Source: Planctomycetaceae bacterium | GTDB lineage: Bacteria; Planctomycetota; Planctomycetia; Gemmatales; Gemmataceae | Direction: 5' to 3' | Assembly: GCA_013823135.1 (NCBI GenBank) | Contig: PNLP01000003.1 | Coordinates: forward strand, 62,001 to 126,000 | Length of the DNA: 64,000 bases | Shown: positions 1 to 8,794 of the stretch, in pieces | Layout: each line of letters opens with the position of its first letter | Numbering within the stretch: the stretch's first letter is position 1 | Translations under genes and position numbers: made by a program | The notes under the pieces: model-generated | Told to the model about the DNA's origin: nothing | What the model saw: only the letters and a program-made list of their open reading frames with translations | Databases searched by the model: none

Positions 1-1
1 G

Positions 2-334
2 GAACTCACCGGCTCGCAGCGATCGAACCTCGATTATGTGCTGGAAAACGTGCTCGATCCGAGTGCCGTCGTGCCGCGTGAATTCCAGATGGTGAACTTC
101 ACCACTATGGATGACCGCGTGATCTCGGGTATCGTGCTCCGCGAAACGAAGGACGCAATCACCATCCGCACGACGAATGACACGGTGGTGCTACCAACAG
201 GCGACATCGCGACCCGCAAGCAAACGAACGTGTCGATCATGCCCGACGGCCTGTTCGAGCAGATGAAGCCTGAGGAGGTTCGCGACCTCGTGGCTTATCT
301 GCGAGCGAAGGAGCAGGTGCCGCTTCCGAAGTGA
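2..334 (+). CDS. C-terminal part of a PVC-type haem-binding (cytochrome c-like) protein, 5' end outside window
   Basis: The frame is open from the left edge to a TGA at 332-334, so only about 110 C-terminal residues are visible. They read like the end of the putative haem-binding domain family typical of Planctomycetes and Verrucomicrobia (TIGR02603). The signs are a segment with VLDPSAVVPREFQ, a beta-rich stretch about conditional 'GIVLRE' and 'TTNDTVVLPTGDIA', then SIMPDGLFEQMKPEEV and a final DLVAYLR. The CxxCH motif, if present, would lie before the edge or just inside the missing part. In this family such domains sit at the end of large secreted dehydrogenase or membrane-bound proteins. 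Identity of the full protein cannot be decided from this fragment; assignment of the domain is fairly secure. Confidence 0.75.
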   Translation, partial: ELTGSQRSNLDYVLENVLDPSAVVPREFQMVNFTTMDDRVISGIVLRETKDAITIRTTNDTVVLPTGDIATRKQTNVSIMPDGLFEQMKPEEVRDLVAYLRAKEQVPLPK

Positions 335-428
335 CGTGACCAACCCGCGCCGAAGTTGGGCTTGAACCCGGTTTCGGCGTGTGGTGAAATCTGCCTTCCC
401 CAAACTGCGTCCACGGACGGACCACACC

Positions 429-1466
429 ATGAAGACGACCGCTGCGGTCCTCGTTGCGCCCGAGAAGCCGCTCGAGTTGGCCGATCTTGATATCCCAGTT
501 TTGAAGCCGGGTCAAGCACTGATCGAAGTCGCGTTCTGCGGCGTCTGCCACACGCAAATCCTCGAAGCCCGCGGCCACCGTGGCGAAGATCGCTACTGCC
601 CGCACTGCCTCGGCCACGAGGGGAGCGGCACCGTGCGCGAAGTGGGTGCCGGCGTCGCCAAGGTGAAACCCGGCGACCGCGTGATCCTCTCGTGGATCAA
701 GGGGAGCGGGGCCGACGTGAACAGCACCGTCTACGGCTGGAACGGCCGCGACGTGAACGCCGGCGGCATTACGACCTTCGCCACATACTCCGTCATCAGC
801 GAGAACCGCCTCACACTTGTGCCCGAAGGCATGGACATGCGCCTGGCGGCGCTCGTGGGCTGCGCCGTCCCCACGGGTGCGGGGGTCGTGTTCAACACGG
901 CTCAACCGCGACCGGGGCAGAGCCTCGTGGTGTTCGGCGCCGGCGGCATCGGTTCGTGTGCCATCGCGGCCGCACCCCTCGCGGGGTGTTACCCTGTGAT
1001 TGCCGTCGATGTGAACCCGGACAAGCTCGGCCTCGCGAAGCAACTCGGCGCAACCCACACCATCAGCGCCCGGACCGGCGACCCCGTTCAGCAGATTCGG
1101 GCACTGTGCCCCGGTGGTGCGGACTTCGCCATCGAAGCCACCGGCAACCCGACCGTTATGCAGCAGGCACTCGCCTGCGTGCGACCACAGGGCGGAACAG
1201 CCGTGGTCGTGGGTAACGCCAAGCACGGACAGATGCTGGAACTGGACCCCCGCGAACTGAACCAGGGCAAACGATTGCTCGGCACCTGGGGTGGCGACAA
1301 CAACCCCGACCGCGACTTCCCCCGCTATTGCAAGCTCATCACCGCGGGGAAGCTGAACCTCGAACCGCTGCTGTCGCGAACCTACGGCCTGACCGACATC
1401 AACGCCGCACTGAACGATCTCGAACACGGTCTGTGTGCTCGCCCACTCATCCAGGTCGCGGGGTGA
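429..1466 (+). CDS. zinc-type alcohol dehydrogenase-like oxidoreductase (MDR superfamily)
   Basis: Medium-chain dehydrogenase/reductase of 345 residues. The N-terminal GroES-like domain has the catalytic-zinc residues C40 (in GVCHTQ) and H63-E64 (in LGHEGSG), and the Rossmann domain has the nucleotide loop [10 protein letters not shown]. It resembles class III/FrmA-like dehydrogenases, but the usual four-cysteine structural-zinc lobe is absent, because the chain passes from [13 protein letters not shown] straight to a Gly/Asn-rich loop. The ATG at 429 is preferred to an in-frame GTG at 381 because the extra 16 residues do not fit the family. It opens a plus-strand run of sugar genes with 3 bases to the next gene. 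The probable role is oxidation or reduction of a sugar or sugar-alcohol intermediate; the substrate is unknown. Confidence 0.8.
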   Translation: MKTTAAVLVAPEKPLELADLDIPVLKPGQALIEVAFCGVCHTQILEARGHRGEDRYCPHCLGHEGSGTVREVGAGVAKVKPGDRVILSWIKGSGADVNSTVYGWNGRDVNAGGITTFATYSVISENRLTLVPEGMDMRLAALVGCAVPTGAGVVFNTAQPRPGQSLVVFGAGGIGSCAIAAAPLAGCYPVIAVDVNPDKLGLAKQLGATHTISARTGDPVQQIRALCPGGADFAIEATGNPTVMQQALACVRPQGGTAVVVGNAKHGQMLELDPRELNQGKRLLGTWGGDNNPDRDFPRYCKLITAGKLNLEPLLSRTYGLTDINAALNDLEHGLCARPLIQVAG

Positions 1467-1469
1467 ACC

Positions 1470-2084
1470 ATGCTCATTGGCCTCGACTTCGACAACACGA
1501 TCGTCCGCTACGACCGCCTGTTCCACCGGCTCGCGGTCGAGCGTGGGCTCATTCCCGCTTCGCTGGTCGCGACCAAGCAAGCGGTACGCGATTACCTCCG
1601 CGCCACGAACCGCGAGGACGACTGGACCGAACTCCAGGGGATCGCTTACGGCCCACGCATTACCGACGCTGAGCCATGGCCCGGCGTGATGGAATTTCTG
1701 GGGCTGTGCTGGGACGCTGGCGTGCAGGTGGCCGTAGTGAGTCACAAGACGCGCCACCCCTACCGCGGCGAGAAGCACGACCTGCACGCAGCCGCCCACA
1801 ATTTCCTCGAATCGCACGGCTTCTACGACCTAGGCTTGTCGCGTGATCGGGTGTTCCTCGAACTCACACTCGCGGCCAAGTTGGCCCGCATCGGCTCACT
1901 GCGATGCTCTGCGTTCGTGGACGATCTCCCGGAAGTGTTGGGCGAATCGGCATTCCCGCGAGAAGTGCGGAAGGTGCTGTTCGACCCTGCAAACGCGCAC
2001 GCGGACCACGCAGGGTTCGCACGCACGGTGTCGTGGCGAGACTGTGCCGACCAGCTTCTCGTGGAGCGGAGGGCGTGCGCGTGA
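1470..2084 (+). CDS. HAD-superfamily hydrolase (putative phosphatase)
   Basis: A 204-residue protein starting with the HAD motif I, GLDFDNTIVRYD, in which the first Asp would be the phosphorylated nucleophile and the second the general acid. Motif II is plausible in VAVVSHKT (Ser/Thr after a hydrophobic strand) and motif IV in AFVDDLPEVL, with K or R residues between them for motif III. Length fits a soluble HAD phosphatase with a helical cap. It lies 3 bases after the dehydrogenase, and its last codon overlaps the start of the following kinase gene (GTGA at 2081-2084), so the two are probably translationally coupled. A HAD phosphatase next to a small-molecule kinase suggests successive phosphorylation and dephosphorylation of a sugar. 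It does not resemble GmhB closely enough to name it so. Confidence 0.75.
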   Translation: MLIGLDFDNTIVRYDRLFHRLAVERGLIPASLVATKQAVRDYLRATNREDDWTELQGIAYGPRITDAEPWPGVMEFLGLCWDAGVQVAVVSHKTRHPYRGEKHDLHAAAHNFLESHGFYDLGLSRDRVFLELTLAAKLARIGSLRCSAFVDDLPEVLGESAFPREVRKVLFDPANAHADHAGFARTVSWRDCADQLLVERRACA

Positions 2085-3085
2085 CTTCGCTCGACCACGC
2101 CACGGTGAACCTCCTTCTCGCTGCTGCCGAGTTCGGGCCAGCACGCGCACTCACGCCGCTCACGGGCGGCAAGAACAACCGCGTCTACCGCGCCGAAACC
2201 GAGAACGGCGAAGCCGTTCTCAAAGCCTACTTTCGCCACCCCAACGACACCCGCGACCGGCTCGGAGCCGAGTTCGCGTTCTCGCGTTTCGCGTGGGCCA
2301 GCGGAATCCACTGCATCCCGGAACCGTTAACGAGCAACCCCGACGCGGGTCTCGGATTGTTCGAGTATGTGAACGGCCGACCGACAACCGCTTCCGATGT
2401 TTCGGCCGATCTGATCGAGCAGGCCATCGAATTCGTGCGTGACTTGAACACGGCTCGCTGGCGACCGCTCGCCTCGCGGCTGCGGGTCGCATCCGAAGCG
2501 TGTTTCAGTATTGCGGAACACCTGGGCACCGTGAGCCGACGTGTGGATCGGCTTGCCGCCGTCACCGATCCCGAGACCGCGGCGTTCGTGAATCGCGAAC
2601 TGATTCCCATCTGGGAAGAAGTGCGTTCGGAGACCAGTGACACCGCGTTGTCACTGGACAAACCACTGGAACCGACTGCTCGCTGCGTATCGCCATCCGA
2701 CTTCGGCTTTCACAACACGCTGCTCGAAGCAGACGGCCGCGTGCGGTTCCTCGACTTCGAGTACGCCGGGTGGGACGACCCCGCGAAGCTAATCTGCGAT
2801 TTCTTCTGCCAGCCCGCAGTCCCTGTGCCTGGATGCTTCTTTGAGCCCTTCGCGAACGCGATCGCCGCCTGCTTCCCTGATCCCGAATCCGTCGTGCATC
2901 GCGCTCGACTATTGATGCCCGTTTACCGCGTGAAGTGGGTGTGCATTCGTCTGAACGAGTTCCTCCCAACCAGCAGCCAACGGCGTGCATTCTCGCTTGC
3001 GACAAATAAACTCGAAGCACGCCGGGCCACGCAACTAAACGCGGCACGAGCCGCACTCCACCAACTTCAAGAGGCCGCAGCATGA
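2081..3085 (+). CDS. APH-fold phosphotransferase (aminoglycoside phosphotransferase family)
   Basis: A 334-residue kinase-fold protein. The ATP-binding N lobe begins with LTGGKNNRVYRAE, the Brenner-type catalytic loop is PSDFGFHNTLL (Asp and Asn at the usual spacing, but the usual His before Asp is Ser) and the metal-binding strand is RFLDFEYAGWDDP. This is the APH/choline-kinase pattern. Start GTG at 2081 is chosen because it overlaps the previous stop as GTGA; a longer frame begins at 1904 inside the HAD gene and is unlikely. Within a surface-glycan operon it more probably phosphorylates a sugar, amino alcohol or other small metabolite than an antibiotic. The stop overlaps the next start (ATGA at 3082-3085). 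Confidence 0.78.
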   Translation: MTSLDHATVNLLLAAAEFGPARALTPLTGGKNNRVYRAETENGEAVLKAYFRHPNDTRDRLGAEFAFSRFAWASGIHCIPEPLTSNPDAGLGLFEYVNGRPTTASDVSADLIEQAIEFVRDLNTARWRPLASRLRVASEACFSIAEHLGTVSRRVDRLAAVTDPETAAFVNRELIPIWEEVRSETSDTALSLDKPLEPTARCVSPSDFGFHNTLLEADGRVRFLDFEYAGWDDPAKLICDFFCQPAVPVPGCFFEPFANAIAACFPDPESVVHRARLLMPVYRVKWVCIRLNEFLPTSSQRRAFSLATNKLEARRATQLNAARAALHQLQEAAA

Positions 3086-4071
3086 AAGTGGTCGTCCTCG
3101 GGGCCAACTCATTCTCCGGGCAGGATTTCGTCGATCTGTTGCTCGACGATCCCAAGTACAGCGTCATTGGCGTGAGCCGATCAGCCGAGCGCACGCCGCT
3201 GTTCTTGAAGTACCGCACGCGCGCCAACCTCTCGCGATATTGCTACCACCGCCTCGACATGAACCGCGATTGCGGCGATCTGCTCGCACTGCTGGATCGC
3301 GAGCAGCCCGAGGCGATCGTGAACTTCGCCGCACAGAGCGAAGTGGCACCAAGCTGGGATCATCCCGAGCACTGGTTCCAGACGAACACCGTGGCACTCG
3401 CAAAGCTCGTGAACCACCTCCGCAAGCAGAAGTACCTCAAGCGCTATCTGCATGTCTCGTCGCCGGAAGCCTACGGCACCTGTGTAGGCCGCGTGACCGA
3501 AGACGCTCCGCTGAACCCCAGCACACCCTACGCCGCCAGCAAGGCCGCGGCCGACTTCCTGCTAAAGACGTACGCGAAGCAGTTCGGTTTCCCGCTCCTC
3601 ACCGTGCGGGCCACGAACGTGTACGGCGCTCGGCAACAGTTGTTCAAGATCATCCCGCGATCCGCGATTTACATGAAACTCGGCACGCCGATTGAACTGC
3701 ACGGCGGCGGCCGCGCGGTGAAGTCGTACATCCACATCCGCGATGTTTCGCGCGGCGAAAAGCTCATCCTCGAATGCGGCAAACTCGGCGACATCTACAA
3801 CCTCTCGCCCGATGGTGGCGTTGAAGTGCGTGAAGTCGTGCGACTCATGTGCGACCGCCTCGGCAAGCGCTTTGACGATGCGACACGCACCGTGGACGAG
3901 CGACCCGGTCAGGACGCCGCCTACGTCATCGATTCCACGAAAGCCCGCACGGAACTCGGCTGGGAACCGACCGTGTCGCTCGAAACCGGGCTCGGCGAAG
4001 TCGTGTCGTGGGTCAACGATTACTGGTCTGAGATCCAAAGCCAATCACTTCAATACAAACACGCCGCGTGA
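3082..4071 (+). CDS. NAD-dependent epimerase/dehydratase, GDP-mannose 4,6-dehydratase-like
   Basis: An extended SDR of 329 residues. The N-terminal nucleotide loop is LGANSFSGQDF, the active-site Ser lies in HVSSPEAYG, and Tyr and Lys lie in PYAASKAAADF (YxxxK). The SSPEAYGT and TPYAASKAA signatures and the length are closest to GDP-mannose 4,6-dehydratase and dTDP-glucose 4,6-dehydratase relatives. The expected reaction is conversion of an NDP-hexose (or heptose) to its 4-keto-6-deoxy form or a 4-epimer, which would supply the substrate for the C-methyltransferase and SDR genes that follow. The start overlaps the previous stop by ATGA. The exact nucleotide sugar cannot be read from sequence. 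Confidence 0.85.
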   Translation: MKVVVLGANSFSGQDFVDLLLDDPKYSVIGVSRSAERTPLFLKYRTRANLSRYCYHRLDMNRDCGDLLALLDREQPEAIVNFAAQSEVAPSWDHPEHWFQTNTVALAKLVNHLRKQKYLKRYLHVSSPEAYGTCVGRVTEDAPLNPSTPYAASKAAADFLLKTYAKQFGFPLLTVRATNVYGARQQLFKIIPRSAIYMKLGTPIELHGGGRAVKSYIHIRDVSRGEKLILECGKLGDIYNLSPDGGVEVREVVRLMCDRLGKRFDDATRTVDERPGQDAAYVIDSTKARTELGWEPTVSLETGLGEVVSWVNDYWSEIQSQSLQYKHAA

Positions 4072-4081
4072 GGAACGTACC

Positions 4082-5290
4082 ATGCACATCTGCCGCGTCT
4101 GTGAGCAACTCAGCGTCCGCACGCACCTCGGCTTCGGACCGCAGGCTATCCGGAACCGATTCCTCCGGTCCGAAGTGGAGCCGGAGTTCACTCACCCACT
4201 TTCGCTCGGGTGCTGTTCCACATGCGGAACCGTGCAACTCATCGACCCACCACCGATCGATCAGGTGCGGCCGCAGTTCAGTTGGATCAGTTACAACGAG
4301 CCCGAACGCCACCTGGACTCGCTTGTTGAACACCTGATGCAACTGCCGGGGATCACACCCGATTCCACGTTCGCAGGGTTGACCTACAAGGACGACTCCA
4401 CGCTGACGCGGCTGAAGCGATTCGGGTACGCGAAGACCTGGCGACCCGACATCCGCATCGACCTCGGGATCGAATCACCCTTCGCCGGCATCGAGTCGAT
4501 TCAGGCACAGTTGCAACCCGGCCTGGCAGAGAAGTTGGCCGCGCAGTTCGGGCGGCCCGACTTGCTGCTGGTGCGGCACGTGCTCGAGCACACCCACGAC
4601 ACGCGGGCGGCGCTGGAGTGGGCCAAGAAACTCGTGCAACCCGGCGGGTACGTTGTCTTGGAGGTGCCCGACACCGTTCGCGCACTGGAGCGACTCGACT
4701 ACACAACCGTGTGGGAAGAGCACACGCTTTACTTCACGCCGACCACGCTTCAAGCCTGCCTCGCCCGCGCCGGCTTCGAAGTCATGGGGGTGGAATCGTA
4801 TCCCTACACACTCGAAAATTCGCTGGTGGTGATCGCTCGGTCAGGAACTCACCAGCCGCGACCGACACCCAACGACGTGTCGGGGATGAACCGCGCCGAC
4901 CGATTCGTGAGTGAATACCAGCACATTCGCGAGCGAACCCGTCGCCAACTCCGCGACCGTGGCCGGGTGGCAATGCTCGGTGCGGGCCACCTTACAGGTG
5001 CGTACCTGAACCTCTACGGACTGGCCGAGCAAGTTGAGTTCGTCGCCGACGACAACGCGAACAAGCACGGGCTGTTCATGCCCGGCTCGCGTCTTCCCAT
5101 CCTCCCCAGCTCCGAACTCGTGAAGCGCGACATCGACCTGTGCCTGATGACCGTTCGCCCGGAAATCGAGGACGCCGTCGCGGCAAAGAACGCGGCCTTC
5201 ATCCAACGCGGCGGTGTGCTCGCCTCGGTCTTCCCGGACAGCCCGTACTCACTCGAGCGAACGGCTCGTGCCGTGGGAGCCCTGATATGA
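4082..5290 (+). CDS. zinc-binding SAM-methyltransferase-like protein (C-methyltransferase family, degenerate SAM motif)
   Basis: 402 residues with the three-part layout of NDP-sugar C-methyltransferases: an N-terminal zinc-binding domain (MHICRVCEQ and, further on, CCSTCG), a central Rossmann methyltransferase-like domain, and a C-terminal domain with MLGAGHLTGAYLN and VADDNANKHG. The central domain keeps the post-motif segments VRHVLEHTHD and PGGYVVLEVPD. The glycine-rich SAM motif I, however, is not visible; the region reads STFAGLTYKDDSTL instead. The start ATG is preceded by GAGGAACGTACC, a usable ribosome site. Its stop overlaps the next start as ATGA. It may be a methyltransferase with altered cofactor use or a non-catalytic partner of the related protein at 6612. 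Confidence 0.75.
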   Translation: MHICRVCEQLSVRTHLGFGPQAIRNRFLRSEVEPEFTHPLSLGCCSTCGTVQLIDPPPIDQVRPQFSWISYNEPERHLDSLVEHLMQLPGITPDSTFAGLTYKDDSTLTRLKRFGYAKTWRPDIRIDLGIESPFAGIESIQAQLQPGLAEKLAAQFGRPDLLLVRHVLEHTHDTRAALEWAKKLVQPGGYVVLEVPDTVRALERLDYTTVWEEHTLYFTPTTLQACLARAGFEVMGVESYPYTLENSLVVIARSGTHQPRPTPNDVSGMNRADRFVSEYQHIRERTRRQLRDRGRVAMLGAGHLTGAYLNLYGLAEQVEFVADDNANKHGLFMPGSRLPILPSSELVKRDIDLCLMTVRPEIEDAVAAKNAAFIQRGGVLASVFPDSPYSLERTARAVGALI

Positions 5291-5823
5291 CTGTCACACC
5301 TGTCACGAATACCGCGGTGTTCGTCGCGACTGGCGGTGTGGTGCGAGTCGCTGCCGCGGATCTCGTTGCCGTAGTGGATGAGAGCATCCAGAGTCCACGG
5401 AAGCGGGCGCGACTCTGTGCGCACCCTGGGGCCACGGACACGCTTCATGAGATGCTGATCTGCCTGGCACAGGGGACGTACGTCAGGCCACACCGGCACA
5501 CCTGCAAGTCCGAATCGTTCCACATCATCGAGGGCGAACTCGATGTCGTACTGTTCCGCCACGACGGTGCCATCCGCGAAGTGATCCGCATGGGGCCATA
5601 CGCCACTGGGAAAACCTTCTTCTATCGCCTGATGGAACCATGCTTCCACACCGTCCTGGTCAATACCCCGCACGTGTTGTTCCACGAAACGACGAATGGC
5701 CCGTTCGATCCGGCTGACACCGAGTTTGCATCGTGGGCACCTGCAGAAGGTACACCGGGCGCAGCAGCATTTCTGGACACCGTTCGGTCGAACATCACAC
5801 GAGCACCTGGAGTCGCAGCATGA
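5287..5823 (+). CDS. WbuC-family cupin metalloprotein
   Basis: A 178-residue protein matching the WbuC family. A conserved N-terminal half carries RKRARLCAHPG and the cupin core carries RPHRHTCKSESFHIIEGEL, with metal-binding His residues in HRH and a Glu. A second His sits in the loop with CFHTVLVNTPHVLFHE. WbuC proteins are found in O-antigen and capsule loci and are thought to act as sugar isomerases or epimerases, but their reaction is not well established. Start ATG overlaps the previous stop (ATGA), and the stop overlaps the next start (ATGA at 5820). Placement between dehydratase-type and SDR genes supports a role in nucleotide-sugar remodelling. Confidence 0.82.
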   Translation: MTVTPVTNTAVFVATGGVVRVAAADLVAVVDESIQSPRKRARLCAHPGATDTLHEMLICLAQGTYVRPHRHTCKSESFHIIEGELDVVLFRHDGAIREVIRMGPYATGKTFFYRLMEPCFHTVLVNTPHVLFHETTNGPFDPADTEFASWAPAEGTPGAAAFLDTVRSNITRAPGVAA

Positions 5824-6569
5824 CACGCAAGCACTCGATCATCATTGGCGGCACCAAGGGTGTGGGCCGTGAACTCGCTGGCATCCTCGCAGCAACAGGG
5901 CAGCACGTCACGGCAGTCGGTCGCAACCCTGGTGAGTTTCCTGCCGTGACCGGGGGGCAGATTGAAGGGTTCGCGGGTACAGCCGAGGAGCCCGACGCGC
6001 TGCTCACAGCACTTCGGCAACAGATCGAGAAACGCGGCAAGTTGTCGAGCCTCGTGTTCCTCCAACGATACCGCGGCAACGGCGACTCGTGGGCCGGCGA
6101 ACTCGCTGTGTCGATGACCGCCACCAAGACACTCCTCGAAGGACTCGTGCCACACTTCGACGCGACTGGCGATCGCTCCATCTGCGTCGTCACGTCGAAC
6201 GCGAGTTCGTTCGTCGCCCGGAACCAGACATTGGCGTATCACACGTCGAAGGCCGCACTCAAGCAAATGGCACGCTTCTACGCCGTGAAGTACGGCACGC
6301 AAGGGATTCGGGTGAACATCGTCTCGCCGTGTACGTTCATCAAATCTGAGTCCGCGGCGTACTACGCCGGGCAGGCGGAGTTGCAGGCGATGTACGCCAA
6401 GATCACGCCGCTGGGTCGCATGGGGACCGCGAAGGAAGTTGCGAAAACCTGTGCGTTCCTGTGCGGGCCGGATGCCTCATTCATCACCGGCCAGGAACTG
6501 ACTGTTGATGGTGGGCTGTCGCTCATGCTGCAAGATGCTCTGGCTCGCGAGGTCGCTGGGATTGCGTAA
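5820..6569 (+). CDS. short-chain dehydrogenase/reductase (SDR)
   Basis: A classical SDR of 249 residues. The cofactor loop is IIGGTKGVGREL, the active-site Ser is in VVTSNASS, and the catalytic Tyr140 and Lys144 lie in AYHTSKAAL. The C-terminal end has the usual ITGQELTVDGGLS. It would reduce a keto group of a sugar intermediate or oxidise an alcohol with NAD(P). It is the last of a tightly overlapping block (dehydratase-like, methyltransferase-like, WbuC, SDR), after which comes a 42-base gap containing a second block. The choice of ATG at 5820 rests on the 4-base overlap with the WbuC gene. Substrate is unknown; a 4-keto sugar is the natural inference. Confidence 0.85.
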   Translation: MTRKHSIIIGGTKGVGRELAGILAATGQHVTAVGRNPGEFPAVTGGQIEGFAGTAEEPDALLTALRQQIEKRGKLSSLVFLQRYRGNGDSWAGELAVSMTATKTLLEGLVPHFDATGDRSICVVTSNASSFVARNQTLAYHTSKAALKQMARFYAVKYGTQGIRVNIVSPCTFIKSESAAYYAGQAELQAMYAKITPLGRMGTAKEVAKTCAFLCGPDASFITGQELTVDGGLSLMLQDALAREVAGIA

Positions 6570-6611
6570 CCGCGAGCAAAGATCATTCATTCACAAACCA
6601 CGAGCCACGCC

Positions 6612-7874
6612 ATGATGACTGCCAGCAAATCGCGCACAGCCACGCCAGCCACGCACTACAAAGCGACGCGGTGTTTACTTTGTGGTTCGGGTGATCTGTC
6701 GCTGGCGTTGCCGCTGGCAGATTCAGCCGTCGGGAACGACTACCTCCGCGACCGGCAACCACAGCAGAAGTTCGCCCAATCGCTCCACCTCTGTGGCGGC
6801 TGCGGGAATGTGCAGATCGAAGACGTGGTGAACCCCGACTTGCTATTTCGGCAGTACACATACTCGACGACATCATCGCTCGGTCTGGTCGAGCACTTTC
6901 GGAAGTACGCGGCCGAGATTGCGGGGCAGGTTGGCCTCACGGCCGGCTCGCTGGTCGCGGACATCGGCAGCAATGACGGTTCGCTGTTGAAGGCGTTCGC
7001 GGATCGTGGGTGTCGGGTGGTCGGCGTCGATCCCGCAGTGGAAATCGCGGCACATGCCACGGCAGAAGGCGTGCCCACGGTCCCCGAGTACTTCAGTCGC
7101 GAGGTCGCAGCCCGCATCCGCGACGAACACGGCCCCGCCAAGCTGATCACGGCGAACAATGTGTTCGCGCATTCGGATCAACTCCCCGCGATGGCCGATG
7201 CCGTGCGAGACCTTCTCGACGCCGACGGACTATTCACGTTCGAGGTGTCGTATCTGCTCGACATCGTTCAGAAGATGCTGTTCGACACCGTCTATCACGA
7301 ACACCTGTGCTACCACTCCGTTCGCTCGCTGCGATCATTCTTCGCCCAGCACGGTCTGCAACTCATCGACGCTCGCCGCATCCCCACAAAGGGCGGTTCG
7401 CTCCGCGGCACCGTGCAACTCGCCGGCGGACCGCGAACCGTGTCGCCGGAAGTGGGGCGACTGATCGAGTGGGAAGCACTCACGCGGTTGCACAGCCCCG
7501 AGACCTTCCGTGCGTATGCTCGCCGCATCGACGCCGCGAAGGAGCAGTTCGTGGCCGTGCTCGACCGTTGCCGTGCTGCCGGTAAAGTCGTCGCGGGCTA
7601 CGGTGCCTCGCCAACCGTCACCACGCTGATCGACCAGTTCGACCTCGCTAATCGTCTGGATTTCCTGGTGGACGACAACCCGGTGAAGCAGCACACGTTC
7701 AGCCCCGGTCACCACCTCCCGGTGTATCCGTCCGGGGCGATCTACGAGCGAGAAGCGGATGTGGTCGCGGTGCTCGCGTGGCAATACGCGAACCCGATCA
7801 CGGCAAAGCACCGGCGTTTCGCGGAAGCCGGTGGCCGGTTCGTTGTGCCACTGCCACAGTTGCAGATCGTGTGA
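6612..7874 (+). CDS. NDP-sugar C-methyltransferase (zinc-binding, class I SAM-dependent)
   Basis: 420 residues with the full C-methyltransferase layout: an N-terminal zinc domain (RCLLCGSGDL and LCGGCGNVQ, four Cys), a central SAM domain with intact motif I (ADIGSNDGSLLKAF) and acidic loop VVGVDPA, the conserved VYHEHLCYHSVRSL segment, and a C-terminal domain with VAGYGASPTVTT and FLVDDNPVKQ. Proteins of this type (TylC3/NovU relatives) add a methyl group to carbon 3 or 5 of a keto sugar to make branched-chain sugars. It is related to the protein at 4082, which lacks motif I. It stands 42 bases after the SDR gene and 84 before the dioxygenase-like gene. Start ATG at 6612; a second ATG follows immediately. 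Confidence 0.88.
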   Translation: MMTASKSRTATPATHYKATRCLLCGSGDLSLALPLADSAVGNDYLRDRQPQQKFAQSLHLCGGCGNVQIEDVVNPDLLFRQYTYSTTSSLGLVEHFRKYAAEIAGQVGLTAGSLVADIGSNDGSLLKAFADRGCRVVGVDPAVEIAAHATAEGVPTVPEYFSREVAARIRDEHGPAKLITANNVFAHSDQLPAMADAVRDLLDADGLFTFEVSYLLDIVQKMLFDTVYHEHLCYHSVRSLRSFFAQHGLQLIDARRIPTKGGSLRGTVQLAGGPRTVSPEVGRLIEWEALTRLHSPETFRAYARRIDAAKEQFVAVLDRCRAAGKVVAGYGASPTVTTLIDQFDLANRLDFLVDDNPVKQHTFSPGHHLPVYPSGAIYEREADVVAVLAWQYANPITAKHRRFAEAGGRFVVPLPQLQIV

Positions 7875-7958
7875 GAACGAGCGAGCAACCCTGGGTTGAT
7901 CTCGCCTTCGGGGGCGTGTTACCCTCTCGCCCTACCGCACAAGAACAGAGGAAACACC

Positions 7959-8732
7959 ATGGTGATCTTCGACGAGATCAACGACGGAGTTGGGTTCTGC
8001 CTGGAAGGACTTACCGAGACAGAACTCGAATTCGTGCGCGGTCGTATTACAGAACAATACCTCAGCCGAATCGGGCAACTTCAACCCGATTTGGTACCCA
8101 TCGCTCGTGAACGTGGCATCGCACGCTATCACACATTGCCCACCACATTCGACCATGGCAAGTCGTGGCCCAAGGCCACTCGCTTGCTCGATCCCAAGTA
8201 CGTCGCGGACTTCGCCCGAATGGGGTTCTTCCGACGCATCCAATCACAGTTCGGGCCGTCGGCCATCATCAGCCACGATGAACTCAACTGGCGACTGGTT
8301 CGCCCGAACCAACCGAGCGACATCGGGCCGATGCACGCCGACAAATGGTTCTGGGACGCCGGGTACGGTTATGGGTCCATGCCCGCCGGCTACGACCGAT
8401 TCAAGATCTGGATCGCGATCCACACGGAGCCCGGCGCAAACGGCCTCTGCGTGAAGCCCGCGTCCCATCGGCAGGAATGGAAGCACCACTTCGAGGATAA
8501 GGACGGCGTTCGCAAGCCGGTGTTCGATGAGAATCCGGACGCGATTGAAACGGAGTTGCTCCCACTCGCCGCTGGGAAAATGGTGATGTTCCACGACGAA
8601 CTGCTTCACGGTGGAGTCGTTAACCGCGGAAGCACCTGCCGCGTGAGTATCGAACTCACCGTCTTGTTCGACCGCAATGATGCTCTGGCTCGCGCCGCTT
8701 CACTGCGGGAAGAAATGACCGCCGTCGCCTGA
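7959..8732 (+). CDS. phytanoyl-CoA dioxygenase (PhyH)-like Fe(II)/2-oxoglutarate oxygenase
   Basis: 257 residues with the double-stranded beta-helix signature of PhyH-family oxygenases: an iron-binding H126-x-D128 in PMHADKWFWD, a distal His217 in DELLHGGVVN, and a 2-oxoglutarate-binding Arg about 11 residues later in CRVSIEL. The ATG at 7959 has AGAGGAAACACC in front, a good ribosome site, and is preferred to an upstream in-frame ATG at 7896. In a glycan locus such an enzyme could hydroxylate a sugar or a lipid-linked substrate. No homologue of defined function is recognisable by eye, so only the oxygenase class is claimed. Confidence 0.78.
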   Translation: MVIFDEINDGVGFCLEGLTETELEFVRGRITEQYLSRIGQLQPDLVPIARERGIARYHTLPTTFDHGKSWPKATRLLDPKYVADFARMGFFRRIQSQFGPSAIISHDELNWRLVRPNQPSDIGPMHADKWFWDAGYGYGSMPAGYDRFKIWIAIHTEPGANGLCVKPASHRQEWKHHFEDKDGVRKPVFDENPDAIETELLPLAAGKMVMFHDELLHGGVVNRGSTCRVSIELTVLFDRNDALARAASLREEMTAVA

Positions 8733-8794
8733 TCGGCCTTTTCATCGCACAAGCCCACGACTTCGCGGATGACCCGGAACGGAGGCCGGGACCG

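Noticed and set aside
237..1817. Long open frame on the minus strand opposite the dehydrogenase and HAD genes
   Set aside because: Translation is rich in Arg, Val, His and Ala without domains and mirrors the codon bias of the plus-strand genes.
2081..3085. Antibiotic-resistance aminoglycoside phosphotransferase
   Set aside because: The fold is APH-like but the position in a sugar operon with coupled HAD and dehydratase genes, and an altered Brenner motif, speak for a metabolic kinase.
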